A stretch of 64,000 nt of DNA, from the NCBI RefSeq assembly GCF_001411555.2, contig NC_049902.1:11103888-11167887 (forward strand), read 5' to 3'. Under the pieces are notes generated by a model. The model saw nothing but the letters and a program-made list of their open reading frames with translations. It did no database searches and had not been told where the DNA came from. This document shows, piece by piece, positions 1 through 11,051 of the stretch. This DNA comes from Juglans regia (Eukaryota; Streptophyta; Magnoliopsida; Fagales; Juglandaceae). The number at the start of each line of letters is the position of its first letter. Within the stretch, counting starts at the first letter, position 1. A program made the position numbers and the translations under genes.

Positions 1-1902
1 TACCCACCAAGGAAGTAGTAGTATGCACACTGATGACATTGATTTGCCCATTGGAGCTAGTGTTGGAGGCAAATTTGATCATGTTTAACCTATTTGAATT
101 TGACATTATTTTGGGAATGGACTAGTATAAAATTTTGAAGTCAGGTGGTTAGCTTCCAATTGGCTGAAGGAATTGTAATGGAGTACACAGGTAGAAGGCT
201 TAGGACGTTGTCGAAGGTGATTGTGGCTCTGCAAGTTAAGAGGGATCTGGTCAGTGGAGCAGAAGCATACATCGTCCATATAGTGATTAAGCCAATAGAG
301 AGGAAGTTAGTAAAAGGGATGCTTGTTGTTGAGGAATTCCTTGATGTATTTGCCAACACTTTCCATAGATTGCCACCGATTCGGAAGAATGGATTTGTGA
401 TGGATTTGGAACCGAAAGCAGCTCCTATACATAAGGCACCATATTGGATGGCGCCATCAGAGTTGAAAGAATTGAAAGCGTAGTCACATGAACTTCTGGA
501 TAAGATGTTTATTAGTCCAAGCTAGTCACCATGGAGAGCATCAATGTTATTTTTCAAGAAGAAGGATGGAAACCCTTCGCATGCGTATAGATTACTGGGA
601 CTTGAACAAAGTAATGATAAAGAATAAATACCCTTGCCTAGGATCAATGATTTGCTTGGTCAACTACAAGGAGCGGCAATCTTCTCCAAGATCAACGTAG
701 GGTCAGGGTATCACCAGTTAAGTATTAAGGAAAGTGATGTGCCCAAAACTACCTATAGGAGAAGATACATGCACTATGAATTTACGGTGATGCAATTTGG
801 GCTAGCCAACACACTTGCTGCATTCATGGATATCATGAATCAGGTGTTTAGGCCTTTCTTGGATGTGTTCGTGGTGGTGTTTATTGATGATATTTTGGTC
901 TACTCAGGGGACTTGGAAGAGCACACAAACCACCCACGACTAGTATTGGGGAAGCTGCGGGAGCATCAGTTATACACAAAACTCAACAAGTGTGAGGTTT
1001 GGTTGGAGGAAGTGAATGGCAGCATCCCACAATGGTTCATGAGGTCAGGAGCTTTTTGGGGCTTGCTTAATACAAGAGATTTGTGGAAGGTTTCTCTAAA
1101 CTCTCAGGTCCACTCACAACTTTGACCAAGAAGAATGCTAAGTTTGTATGGTCTGAGAGATGCGAGTTGACTTTCCAGAAGCTGAAGAAGAGATTTACCA
1201 TGGCTCCTGTGTTGGCCTTGCCAAAGCCTTACAAGCCATTGGTGGTTTTCAGCGATGCGTCCAGATATGGCCTTGGGCACGTTTTGATGTAAGAAGGTCA
1301 AGCAGTGGCGTACACATCATGTCAACTGAAGGAATATGAGAAAAACTACCCTACCCAAGTCTTGGAATCAGCAACTATGGTATTCACCTTGAAGATTTGA
1401 CAACACTATCTCTATGGTGAGACCTGCAAGATATACACAGACCACAAGAGCTTGAAGCATCTCTTCACCCAAAAGAACCTGAACATGAGGCAAAGGAGGT
1501 GGGTGAAAGCAATTAGCAAGTACTAGTGTGAGATCAAGTATCATCCAGGAAAGGCCAACCTGGTTGCTGATGCACTGAGTTGGAAATCTTGGGTGAGAGA
1601 TACAATAGAGTCTTTGAAGGTAGATTAACTCCTTAGCTGAATGACAAGCCTACTATTGGAAAGCTATCAGCAAGGGGAATTCACCGCCTTAATGCATGAA
1701 GTAAGGGTTTTGGACTATGATGAGCTAAAGGTTCAACAAAGAATAGATCCTAAGTTTATGGACATTCGACGACGGGTTTGGAAGGTGAAAGGATCCAAGC
1801 CTTTCAATCTCAGTAGGAATGGCACCCTTCTGTACAAGGACCATAGAGTGATCCTTGCAAACCCAAAATCAAGGAAAAGCTACTCATCGATGCCCATGTA
1901 GC
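1..1902 (+). pseudogene. Ty3/gypsy pol remnant, part 1: protease end, reverse transcriptase, RNase H
   Basis: Broken polyprotein of a Ty3/gypsy retrotransposon, read left to right. An aspartic-protease tail (FDIILGMD) lies near 90-125. Reverse transcriptase follows: the motif near DLNKV at about 600, then an open stretch at 634-1010 with the catalytic-type FIDDILVYS box near 880-905. RNase H begins near 1140 (KFVWSERCE, VVFSDASRYGLGHVL) and continues to about 1590 (TDHKSLKHLF, YHPGKANLVADAL). Several stops and frameshifts are present. About 25 codons between RT and RNase H seem to be missing near 1010-1050, where family members carry the SFLGLAGYYRRF region. The integrase part resumes at 4454 after an inserted LTR. 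Certainly non-functional. Confidence 0.93.
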
Positions 1903-2220
1903 TGTAGCGCCCCGGTCCCGCACGGGTCGGAGAGTTACTTCCTAGCACTTAAACTCACATTCCAACAATATAAAAAAAAGACTCCAAACTCCCAATATCA
2001 TTTAGAAAATTCGATTCAATCTAATTTCCTCAATATAACCAATTTTCCAAAATGCCAAGTCATTACAACACCATAAAATTTCTTAATAAAATACGACAAT
2101 ACTCATAAAAAACTTCCTATGCTTGAACTACTACGCTTAAAACATCTCATCCAATGCCTCATAATCTTGATACTCAGCTGAACCATCATAATATCAGAAA
2201 AATATTGTGGAGATAAGGGG

Positions 2221-2238
2221 TGAGTTATCAATAACTCA
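2221..2238 (-). promoter_or_regulatory. LTR hairpin (TGAGTT/AACTCA stem)
   Basis: Six-bp perfect stem TGAGTT/AACTCA with a 6-nt loop, next to the shared motif CTTACTGAG read on the minus strand. It lies near the LTR end, at the same place as the hairpins of the other copies. Confidence 0.6.
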
Positions 2239-2486
2239 ATAAGCAGAGAGCATATACTAGCATGTAAACATGAGCATTTACAACATTTGATAAGCAGAAC
2301 AAAACATTTACTTTCAGAAAGCAGAAACAAAATATTTTCTTTCCGAATGCATAAACAAAACTTTGTACAAAAACATCAGAGCGAAATTTTCAGAAAAACA
2401 AACTTATTACCGAAAAGAAAATCCTTTGGCATTTCCAAACTGAAACATTATAATTAAATCATCTCTTAGCATCACACCGGGACAAT

Positions 2487-2607
2487 ACCATATTTAACCC
2501 CCGTGGTAGGGTTATAAACCACCATTATACCCGTGGCTGGCCATATTCCATGTTTCACCCCCGTGGTAGGGTTATAAACCACCATTATACCCGTGGCTGG
2601 GCCTTAA
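2487..2607 (-). repeat. LTR minisatellite, 2 units of about 61 bp
   Basis: Two tandem units containing, on the minus strand, CCACGGGTATAATGGTGG and ACCCTACCACGGGGGT. Other LTR copies of this family carry 1, 3 or 4 units at this position. Confidence 0.85.
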
Positions 2608-3747
2608 CAGAAACAGAACAAATTTCATCGAAAATCTGATTACAATCATATACAGAATCAGAACTTCATGCCAAGGTTTTCAGATGACACATCATTTCAA
2701 AACAAAATACTGATAAGTTTCAGATCATTTCACATGTTCGAGATATACATAAACAAAATATTCTCATTTGTTCATAACAAAACTTCTAGATTTTCATATT
2801 CGCTCTTTTACATAGTTCAGAAACAAAGTGCACAAAAGTAGCTCATGTCTACACCAATCATGACAGAAAACACTTTCTCTTATATTAAATTTATGCATAT
2901 GCAGAATAAACATCTGAGGTTGTTTTCAGATCATTTTTTTTCAAAACAAACATGCTTATTTTTCAATGTCAACCTCATTTTATTTCTTTTATGCAAAACT
3001 AGTATATAAACCCCGCTTACCTGGACAACTTAGCTTTTCAGAATTTTCCTCAAAAAATGTCGAGTCGAAAATAAATCGTCACCTATAAAAATAATCACAT
3101 AATTTCCGTAAGTTTTCAATCAATCATGGATTTCGACATTTAATCCTAAACTTCTAAAATAACCTATTTTAATATCTCAAAACTTAAAACCCTCGTAATC
3201 CCAAAATATATCATCACTTCCTAAAAATCTCCAATATTCACCATGACCATCGTCAAACTTAAAACACCAATATTCAAACCCGAAACAGCCAACAAATTTC
3301 ATAGCATAAACCAATCTCACACAAACAACTCCATCAAATCCAACCGACCCCCTTACTCCTCGGACTCAGTCCGGCACAACCAACAAATTCACAGTAAATA
3401 TGAATTAACGCAGAAATACATTTAAATCTCAAAAGTTCTTTGGGAAAAAATACTTACAATGCTATAATATAATTTTTGAAAGATCACGGAGGTGCTGGAA
3501 GCGGCAACGTAGCAACAAAACAGTGCGAAATGCACTGTGGCCGTGGGTCTCAGAAACCCACTTTTGAACGGGTGTAAACGAAGACCCGAGATTGATAGGG
3601 TAGGACCTAGGGATGTCGGTGAAGCTAGTGGTGGTGGTGGTTGGCCGTGGGTGGCGGCGGTTGAAGGCCAAAAAGCACGAATCGGAGATGGAGATAGATG
3701 GGCTTCACCGGTAACAGATCGGAGCCAAGGATGGGTGCATTAGGTTG

Positions 3748-4131
3748 TTAGGAGGTCGATGATGAAGTGGTGAAGAGATGGTGGCCGATGGTGGCGCAAC
3801 GGCGGAGCACGAGCACAAGGAACGCCGCGGCATAGTGTTGCGCGTGGGGGCAAACGGCGAAGCGAGAGGGGCTGAGATTGGAGGGAGGTGGTTGCCGGAG
3901 GGTGGGGAAGGCCGTGGGCTGGGCTGTGTCGCCAGATAGAGGCGCATGGCGGCGGGCTGGGGGAGAGAAGGATCGGACGGAGAGAGAGAGAGAGGGCTGG
4001 GTCGCGCGCGGGAGGGAGCCATTCCGGAAAAGGAAAAGAAAAAAAAAAGAAAGAAGAGAAAAGAGAAAAAGAAAGTGGAAAAGAAAAATGAAGGAAAATA
4101 AATGAGGTCTAAATCTCACAACTTGGGTCAC
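3748..4131 (-). other. LTR GC-island open frame (127 codons)
   Basis: Open frame starting MTQVVRFRPHLF with a hydrophobic F/L-rich start and a proline-, serine- and arginine-rich tail. Related frames with the same first residues occur in the LTRs at 20276, 29044 and 33640. Frame use differs between copies because of indels, and much of the openness comes from base composition. Whether it is translated cannot be told from the sequence. Confidence 0.35.
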
Positions 4132-4453
4132 AAAATTCCAACGAAAATTATTTCAACACAACAGTTTTAAATAAAATAAATTTAAACACAGTGACTAACT
4201 AAAATAAAATAATTAAATCCAACAATACAATAATTTTAAAACCCACAAACTAATTTAAATTAAGAGAAATTTAAATGCATAACAATTATTAATATTAAGG
4301 AAACATGTCAAATTTAATTTTCACAAATTAAAAATCATAAAAAAAATAAACCTAATAAAATTTGAAAATTTAAAACAAGATAATCAAATTTTAAATTAAT
4401 AACAAATAATCCTTCAATTAAAAAATACACTAAAAAAAATACGGGGTGTTACA

Positions 4454-5109
4454 ATAGCACCTTATTTGGTACATCTTGGAAGCACAAAGATGTACTGGGA
4501 TTTGAAGAAAGGTTTTTGGTGGGAAAGAATGAGGCGGGACATAGCTCAATTCGTTGAGAGGTCTCCCACATGTAGACAAGTGAGAATGAAGCATCAAAGA
4601 CCCCCTTAGAACTTGTTGCCCTAACCAATCCTATAATGGAAATGGGATGATATAGTGATAGATTTCATGGTCGGGTTGCCAAGGACTCCAAATAGAAGGA
4701 ACTCAATGTGGGTGGTCGTGAATAAATTAACTAAGAGTGCCCATTTCCTTCTAGTTACAAACATAGATACATTCGAGTTGACTTGATTATACATTAAGGA
4801 GATAGTCAGACTGCATGGGGTACCTAAAACTATTGTATCAGATTAGGACCCAAGATTCACTTTCCATTTATGGAGGAGTTAACAAGTAGTTATGGGCACC
4901 AAATTAAGACTTAGTAGAGCCTGTCACCCATAGATGAATTACCAATCAGAACGGACCATTCAAACTCTGGAGGACATGTTGAGCGCATGTGCTCTAGAAT
5001 TTGGGGGTACTTGGGAGAATTATATGCCTCATTGAATTTGGCTATAACAATAGTTACCAGGCAACTATACAGATGACTCCATATGAAGCCATGCATGGGA
5101 GAAAGTGTA
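4454..5109 (+). pseudogene. Ty3/gypsy integrase remnant, part 2
   Basis: Continuation of the gypsy pol from position 1902. The integrase zinc-binding region is readable (PYLVHLGSTKMYWDLKK, then C-x2-C in SPTCRQV near 4560-4580), followed by pieces of the catalytic core up to about 5100. Many stops are present. It is interrupted at 5110 by another LTR and continues at 6868. Confidence 0.88.
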
Positions 5110-6862
5110 TGTAACACCCCATTCCTCTAAGGCTTGTAAAGCTATAGGAACCAAATGCTACTAACCTTAAAACATACAATTTTTGTGCTAGGCATAACAA
5201 ATTCCAAATATTTTATTTAGAAAATTACCAAATGCTTTATTAAAAATCTCACAAATATACATTTGTTCCTTAGCACTTACTAAAAGAAAATAGTTTATCA
5301 TGTGCTATGCATCATGAAAACATAAATAACTTAAATGTAAAGATAACGTCAGAATCCTCTCTCAAAGTCTCAAGCCTAATTGACATTGTCACCCTCCTGG
5401 ACAACGTCCTCGTTGCATCATTGTCAAAAGCTTTCTCTTCTAGGGTAGAAAATCATTAAAAACAACTAAAATGAGTTGAATACTTAGTAAGAATCACATC
5501 ATGCACTAAACATAATATAAAAACATATGATTTTCAGTAAAAAAAATCATCATTCATTAATAAAAAAATTACCTTTAAGCATACATAAAACATTTGCCTC
5601 ATAGTATAAAAAAAATCAAACAATATTTTCGCCAACCTCAATCGTTAATCATTTGTACCTTAACCTCATCCTTAGTGACCATTTACACACTGTTAACCCC
5701 TGTGTGTTAGGGTTAGAGAGTCTTGTGATCAATGGTTCTTTCCAGAGCAACCGAATAAGAACTAAGCCTCAAAAATGAGTCATCACTAGGTGCACTGCCA
5801 GTGATGCATTCCAACTTTGCCATCCATCTCAACCTCCAGGTATCATCCTCATCCTCATTTGGACGGTTCATTAACTTCATCAAACACATGCAGTCATACC
5901 AATCTTTTCCTTTTCTTTACATTAACCTGGCTTTACCTTTTATTCTTTAAAATAAATAGTTGTACTATATAGTATTTAGTCACACATCTGTTATGTAGTT
6001 TTAAAAATCATATAACATTGTTAATCATAATTAAGGCTTGTGAAAAGGGCTAAGGGTTATCAATGAAGGGCTCATACATATACATACCTTTGAAAAAATT
6101 TACTACATATATATAGACTAAATGGAGACTTTATAGTTGACCACAAACCAATATGTAGAAGAACATGACCATAATCACTTACCTCAGTCCTTGTGCAATT
6201 TAAGCTAATTGTGCATTTCTCCAATTTTTAAACTGAACCAAGGGAAGCAAAGTGTGTATGCCATTCGGTACCCTAGGGCTTTTGGTTTTACCATGAAATA
6301 GAGGAGAATTTCATGGGCTTGGAGGGGGCCGTACTTATGGCTCATCTAATGGTAGGTAGGCTCTCATATGAGGTCTATAAATAGTGTTTGGAGGTTGTAG
6401 AGTCCAAGCGTTGTGGTAGTCCTAGTGTTATGTGTTTAGTGGAGTGTTTGAATGTGGTTTGGAGTCATAGTTGCCCTAGGAGTTTGGTTGGAGTAGGAAT
6501 AGGTGACTTGTAGTTGGAGTAGAACTAGACTTGTACTTGCAACTAGAATTGTAATGCAAGTAGGTTTCGGTTATAAAATATATGGGCTCACTTTTATAGG
6601 TTATATGGGTTTGGCAAGGATAATACTTGGATTCTTCATCCTTACAAGGGCTTGGTGGGTTTCTAAAATCTTCCTAAATTTAATTCACCATAACGAGGGT
6701 CTAATCCTAGGTATCCAATAATTAACCTCAAGGAAAGAACATGGGCTCATGTGCCAAATTTTAGATCTAACCCTAATTTACTCTCTAGAAATAAAATATC
6801 CAATCATAGTGTAAATCCTAACTTTACTAAAAAGAGAAGCCTCAACAGTCTGAGATGTTACA
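5110..6862 (-). mobile_element. Solo LTR, second family (1.75 kb)
   Basis: It starts TGTAACACCCC and ends GATGTTACA and is flanked by a perfect 5-bp duplication gtgta (5105-5109 and 6863-6867). Excising it restores the pol reading at the GRKCRSPLYWDEVG position. Orientation is assigned from a degenerate CTTACTAAG-type motif at about 5473-5490 on the minus strand, matching the near-end motif of the other LTRs. No coding capacity was recognised. Confidence 0.9.
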
Positions 6863-6867
6863 GTGTA

Positions 6868-7410
6868 GGTCGCCCTTATACTGGGATGAGGTTGGAGAAA
6901 GCACATTGAACCAGAGCTAATCCAAGAAATGAAGGACCAAGTTGCAATCATACGAGATAAGATGGTGGTGGCACAAAGTCGATAGAAGAGTTATGATGAC
7001 ACGCAAAGAAGAGACATGACCTTCGAGGAAGGTGATTAGGTATATATTAAGGTGTCACCCATGAAGGGCATGAAATAATTTGGGAAGAAAGGAAACTTGA
7101 GCCTAAGGTGTGTCGGACCATATGAAGTGGTAGAAGAGATAGTTAAGACGACATATTCCACGTATCCACTTTGAGAAAAAGTTTCAGGAAGCAGGAATCT
7201 TGAATAGTTAAGACGAGTGAGAATCAGCTTCAACCAAATATTACGTATGAAGAGATGATGGTACAAATTCTAGATTGGAAGGAATATAATTTAAGATCCA
7301 AAACAATACCATTGGTAAAGGTATTGTGAGGAAGCCTAGAAGCCCAAGGGATCACCTGGGAAAAAGAAAGCGTTATGAGGGAATATTTTCCCTATTTATT
7401 TGGGTTCCAG
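6868..7410 (+). pseudogene. Ty3/gypsy integrase C-terminus and chromodomain-like tail
   Basis: Last part of the gypsy pol. Readable pieces include SYDDTQRRDMTFEEGD, then VSPMKGMK, GPYEVVEEI, and near the end TYEEMMVQILDWKEYNLRSK and TIPLVKVL. These are the usual tail of chromodomain-containing Ty3/gypsy integrases. Stops interrupt it, and a segment between VVEEI and the PHVYHVS-type region seems to be lost. Confidence 0.85.
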
Positions 7411-7690
7411 CAATTTGGTAGTTGTGTGTAATAAAGAGAGAATGATTTTCCTACTTATTTGGGTTCTAGTAACTTGATCGTTTGGTAGACATGACTTTAT
7501 ATATCTATTGAACTTGTCTATTCTATTTTCATGCTATGCCCATTTGAGCATTATGAGTAATAACACCATGGTTAGATCCAAGAGGACTGCATGCAAAGTC
7601 GTTCCACCTCCAAAAGTAATTAGATGATTCATTCAGGAAAGGCATGAAGCAGCAAAACTATGAGAGGAACAACAATGAGCCAAGGAAGAA
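7411..7690. other. Gypsy flank, no clear gene
   Basis: A short imperfect direct repeat (ttatttgggttc) occurs at about 7397 and 7457. A coding-like start at 7568 (MVRSKRTACKVVPPPK) resembles a retroelement gag leader but soon meets stops. Nothing else recognised. Confidence 0.35.
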
Positions 7691-7699
7691 CACCAATGA

Positions 7700-8089
7700 G
7701 CAATAGCTAGGATCGCAAGACATCACAACGAAGTCTTGGACTGCTACAACGAAGTCATGTTCACCTAGCCTACCAGACCCCATGAAGTAAGGCTCGTGAA
7801 ATGGGAATGAGACTCCAAGGGGAAGGAGAGCTGGTGGAAGGACCTACAAACCCGCCAGATGAAGGATTAGATCCAGATGTATTTGTGAAAGCCTATTTCG
7901 ACTCAGATGACAAATAATTTCACTACTACTCATAGGTGACCATGTCCAAGGGATCAGATGTACCCCCACCTATGAGGCCCGGTTCACAATCAAAGCCAAA
8001 GCCTTAGAAGGGAGCCCAGCCCACCCTAGAAAACGTTGTCATTTTGCCAGAACGAAAACCCTAATCACACATTTTTCCCTTTCTTTTCT

Positions 8090-8171
<82 letters not shown>

Positions 8172-8690
8172 GTTCTTCTTCTTTTTCTCTTGAGTGTTGT
8201 TTTCTCTCTCCCTCCGAGAGATATCGCAACAAAGTCCTAGACTACTGCAACGGAGTCTTGTTAACCTAGCCACCTATACCTCATGAAGTAAGGCTCATGG
8301 CATGGGAACAAGACTCCAAGGGGAAGGCAGAGTCTAGTAGGGTGGTGGAAGCTAGAGTGAGACACACAAGAAGAAGGTGACAAGAACAAGGGAAGAAGAA
8401 CTAGTGGAAGGACCTCCAAACCCACTAGGTGAAGGATTAGATCCAGATGCGTTTGTGAATTCTTATTTCGACATAGATGATGAACAATTTCACTACTACT
8501 CATAGACCACCATGTCCAAGGGATCATACTACCCCCACCTATGAGGCCTAGCTCATAATCAAACCCAGGGCCTTAGAAGGAAGCCCAACCCATCCTATAA
8601 AATGACATTGTTTTGCCAAAAAGATAACCCTAAACACCCCATTTTTCCCTATCTTTTCTTCTTCTTCTCTCGCCCTCCCTGAGTGTTGTC
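7700..8690 (+). repeat. Diverged tandem duplication of about 0.5 kb
   Basis: The segment at about 7710-8220 recurs at about 8222-8690. Shared landmarks are gactccaaggggaagg (7809 and 8309), gaaggattagatccagatg (7862 and 8431), catgtccaagggatca (7940 and 8511) and cacctatgaggcc (7966 and 8536). Both copies keep a protein-like string on the plus strand, GLDPDxFVxxYFDxDD then FHYYS, although stops lie around it. The second copy has an extra piece near 8330-8400. Probably the 3' part of a decayed retroelement next to its LTR. Confidence 0.75.
8083..8171 (+). repeat. Compound (TTC)n-(TTA)n microsatellite
   Basis: A run of TTC triplets (about 8083-8137) passes directly into TTA triplets (to about 8171). 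It lies inside the first copy of the tandem duplication; the second copy has only a short TTC tract. Confidence 0.95.
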
Positions 8691-10907
8691 TACCATTCTC
8701 TCCCCTCAACCCCCCCCCCCCTTGCACCACTCATGACCGGCAATCTCTAAACTCCTGTATGCCGGTCTGCACACCAATCGCACACACCCACACATATGCT
8801 GAACCTCAGGCCCTCCTTTACTATTTGGCTACCATCCACCACCACCAACCATAGTCGAGGGTTGTCCTGCCCATGATGAACTTCTCAGCCTATAAATAGA
8901 CCGAGATCGCTCTCCCCTCCGCCATCTCCCTCATCTGTTCCCCAACCTTTCACTTTTATCTCCTATCTCTCTTTCTCTTTGTCCCTATTTCTTAATTTTG
9001 TCTCTATTAGCATTCTACTTTTGTGGTCTACCATGCTCTGACACCCACCACTATAGATATTCACCCCCATCACGTGCTCAAACCACCACCCACTCTTTCC
9101 CTCCCTCTCTCTTAAGAAGTTTGGCACTTTGGGTTCCAAAAACCCTGGTTGCCGTTGTCACCCTCGCCATGTTGCGCCTTCCACCATGGGCTCCCCTCCC
9201 TCTCGGTCCTCCATGCCTTAGCCTCATATGTTTCCGGAAACACCTTTGCTACTTTCCGCTTCCTCTCTATGTCTCTTTGTCTCCATCATGTACTATCTGT
9301 CCCACTTCCCTCTCTAACCTGTAGTATTCGCTCCCTGAGAGTTTAGGTTGCCGACCACCCAACCATAGCAATCCCTCCCCCATGACTACTATCTCAGTTG
9401 CATGAACGTAAGATAGGTTCAGAATCATAATTGTTGCTTGGAAAAGAAATAGTGCAGTTTTCACAACGACCCACACCTTCGGACCCACAATTCGGCAACA
9501 ACACCACTTGCGTGACCATCACGTCACTTGCTTGGACAACAACACCACTTGCATGACCATTGCGTCACTTGCTAATGGGAACACCTCAACCACCTATAGA
9601 ACTGGGTGCTTCTATCATTTAGAAAATTTTGCCTCCACTCAGTAAATGGTTCTCAGACTAACCTTGTGATTTGTGTAATTATGTGAAGTGTTGGGGGTTG
9701 AATTGTAGCTCTGGTTGAGAATCTACAAGGTGGCCAAGGACCCCTGCGAATCATTGGAATTGAAATGGTAGTTTGGTTGTGATTTTGTGAGGTGGCTGAG
9801 GGCCCTTGTGAAGTGTTGGGCTTGAATGTGTTGTTTAAAATCATTTTTCATTATAAATATTGATGTTGTTAAGTCACTCCTCATGTATTAACTGTTGTAT
9901 TTTTTGTTGCATTATAATTGATACATGTTGCTAATAATCATGCCATTGAACTCTGACTTTATGTGTAAGATGAAATTTGTATAATTCTTGGAATTGGTGT
10001 CAAGGGATTTGTATGGATTTGGAGCTCCTTTGGTCATTCGAGAGAGTATAAAACTGAATGACATCCCTAAGGTTGTTGTCGGGAGACAACGAGCTTAGGC
10101 AAGATGGTAATGCTCTCAGGTGAATGTCGTAACCTCTCTATTGGTAGAGGCTAGATGATGCTTGGCCATGAATGTGCTGGGTGCAAAACTGGGAAACGCT
10201 TGTTACGAAGTCACATACACAGTCATTACCAGTGGTGTAAAAGGGAGCCAGAGTGTGTGGATTGTCCATAAGGACCATCCGCACACCTTAATAAAATGGA
10301 TGATTTCAAAACCAAAACATGATTTTTGGGGTGTGTAATGTCTTATGTGATTGATTGGTGCATACTTGAGTTCGATAAATTGCAAAATGTCAAGCATTAT
10401 ATTTTCTTAGTATATCTTTGTTTGCATGATTTTTCTTTTCCACCTGTATATATTTCAAGCATTAGTCTTATGTTCCACTTACTGAGATTTTGAAAATCTC
10501 ACCAAGGTCGTCCCACCCCCATTTCACTGTAAATCTTGATTCAAAGGATGGGTACTTGTATGGAGCTCTGACTCGACCAGATGAGTGAAGATTGAAATGA
10601 TTTCCCTGATGTATTTAAGTGTAATTCTTGGCTTTGGATTAATTATGGATGATTGTAATATTATTTTGCCTATGGTTTGAAGACTTGTGGCTTATGGTTA
10701 TTAGGATTGTGATGTATTTAATTTTTTGGGTACTATTAGATTTTAATGACTACCTTTTATTTTTCTGTTGCAAATTAACTGTACACATTTATTGAACTGC
10801 AACCACATACTATGTTTTGACATCGTGTAAGGGCTGTATGACTCAAGAGGCCAACATCCCTATGTCGCGGTTACTACCAAACCACAAGCGGGGTTCAGGG
10901 TCACCAC
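8542..10907 (+). mobile_element. Decayed gypsy LTR-like sequence
   Basis: Probable LTR on three grounds. It has a pyrimidine/GC-rich stretch (8640-9340) like the islands of the other LTRs. It has the near-end motif CTTACTGAG with a perfect hairpin at 10483-10501. It ends at about 10907 in GGGGTTCAGGGTCACCACA, comparable to the end of the LTR at 13443. The left edge at TGAGGCC (8542) is inferred. No target duplication is visible, and the open frames inside look compositional. Confidence 0.5.
10483..10501 (+). promoter_or_regulatory. LTR hairpin (TGAGATTTT/AAAATCTCA stem)
   Basis: Nine-bp perfect inverted repeat with a 1-nt centre directly after CTTAC, in the same position as the hairpins in other LTR families. 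Confidence 0.6.
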
Positions 10908-11051
10908 ATCACCATTGCCAATCGAATCCACCAACGATAATGAAGGAACAAATTAAGGTATGAAGTTGACTCACCCCTCATTTAGTGTTTACAATAGTAG
11001 TAGTAGTAGCCCCATATTTTTAAGGATGAGGTTTTTGCTAAGGGGGGAGGA
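10908..11051 (+). promoter_or_regulatory. Retroelement internal remnant with polypurine tract
   Basis: Short stretch ending in GCTAAGGGGGGAGGA directly before the LTR at 11052. Together with the upstream GAGGATGAGGTTTTT it matches the polypurine tract contexts at 33290-33311 and 41510-41538. This marks the 3' LTR boundary of a gypsy element whose coding region is gone. Confidence 0.8.

Larger units (their letters stand above)
1903..4453 (-). mobile_element. Solo LTR (TGTAACACCCC group) inside gypsy pol
   Basis: On the minus strand it starts TGTAACACCCCGTATTTT and ends in GGGGCGCTACA, so it has TG...CA ends. It is flanked by near-identical 5-bp duplications, gtagc (1898-1902) and atagc (4454-4458). 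Removing it rejoins the integrase reading frame (IDAHVAPYLVHLGSTKMY). It is the same family as the LTRs at 28716, 33312 and 35255: GC-rich island at about 3500-4090, two 61-bp minisatellite units at about 2487-2607, and hairpin at 2221-2238. No second LTR or internal region is attached, so it is a solo LTR left by recombination. Confidence 0.93.

Noticed and set aside
8036..8273. Poly-serine/tyrosine and poly-lysine/asparagine frames
   Set aside because: Pure translation of the TTC/TTA microsatellite.
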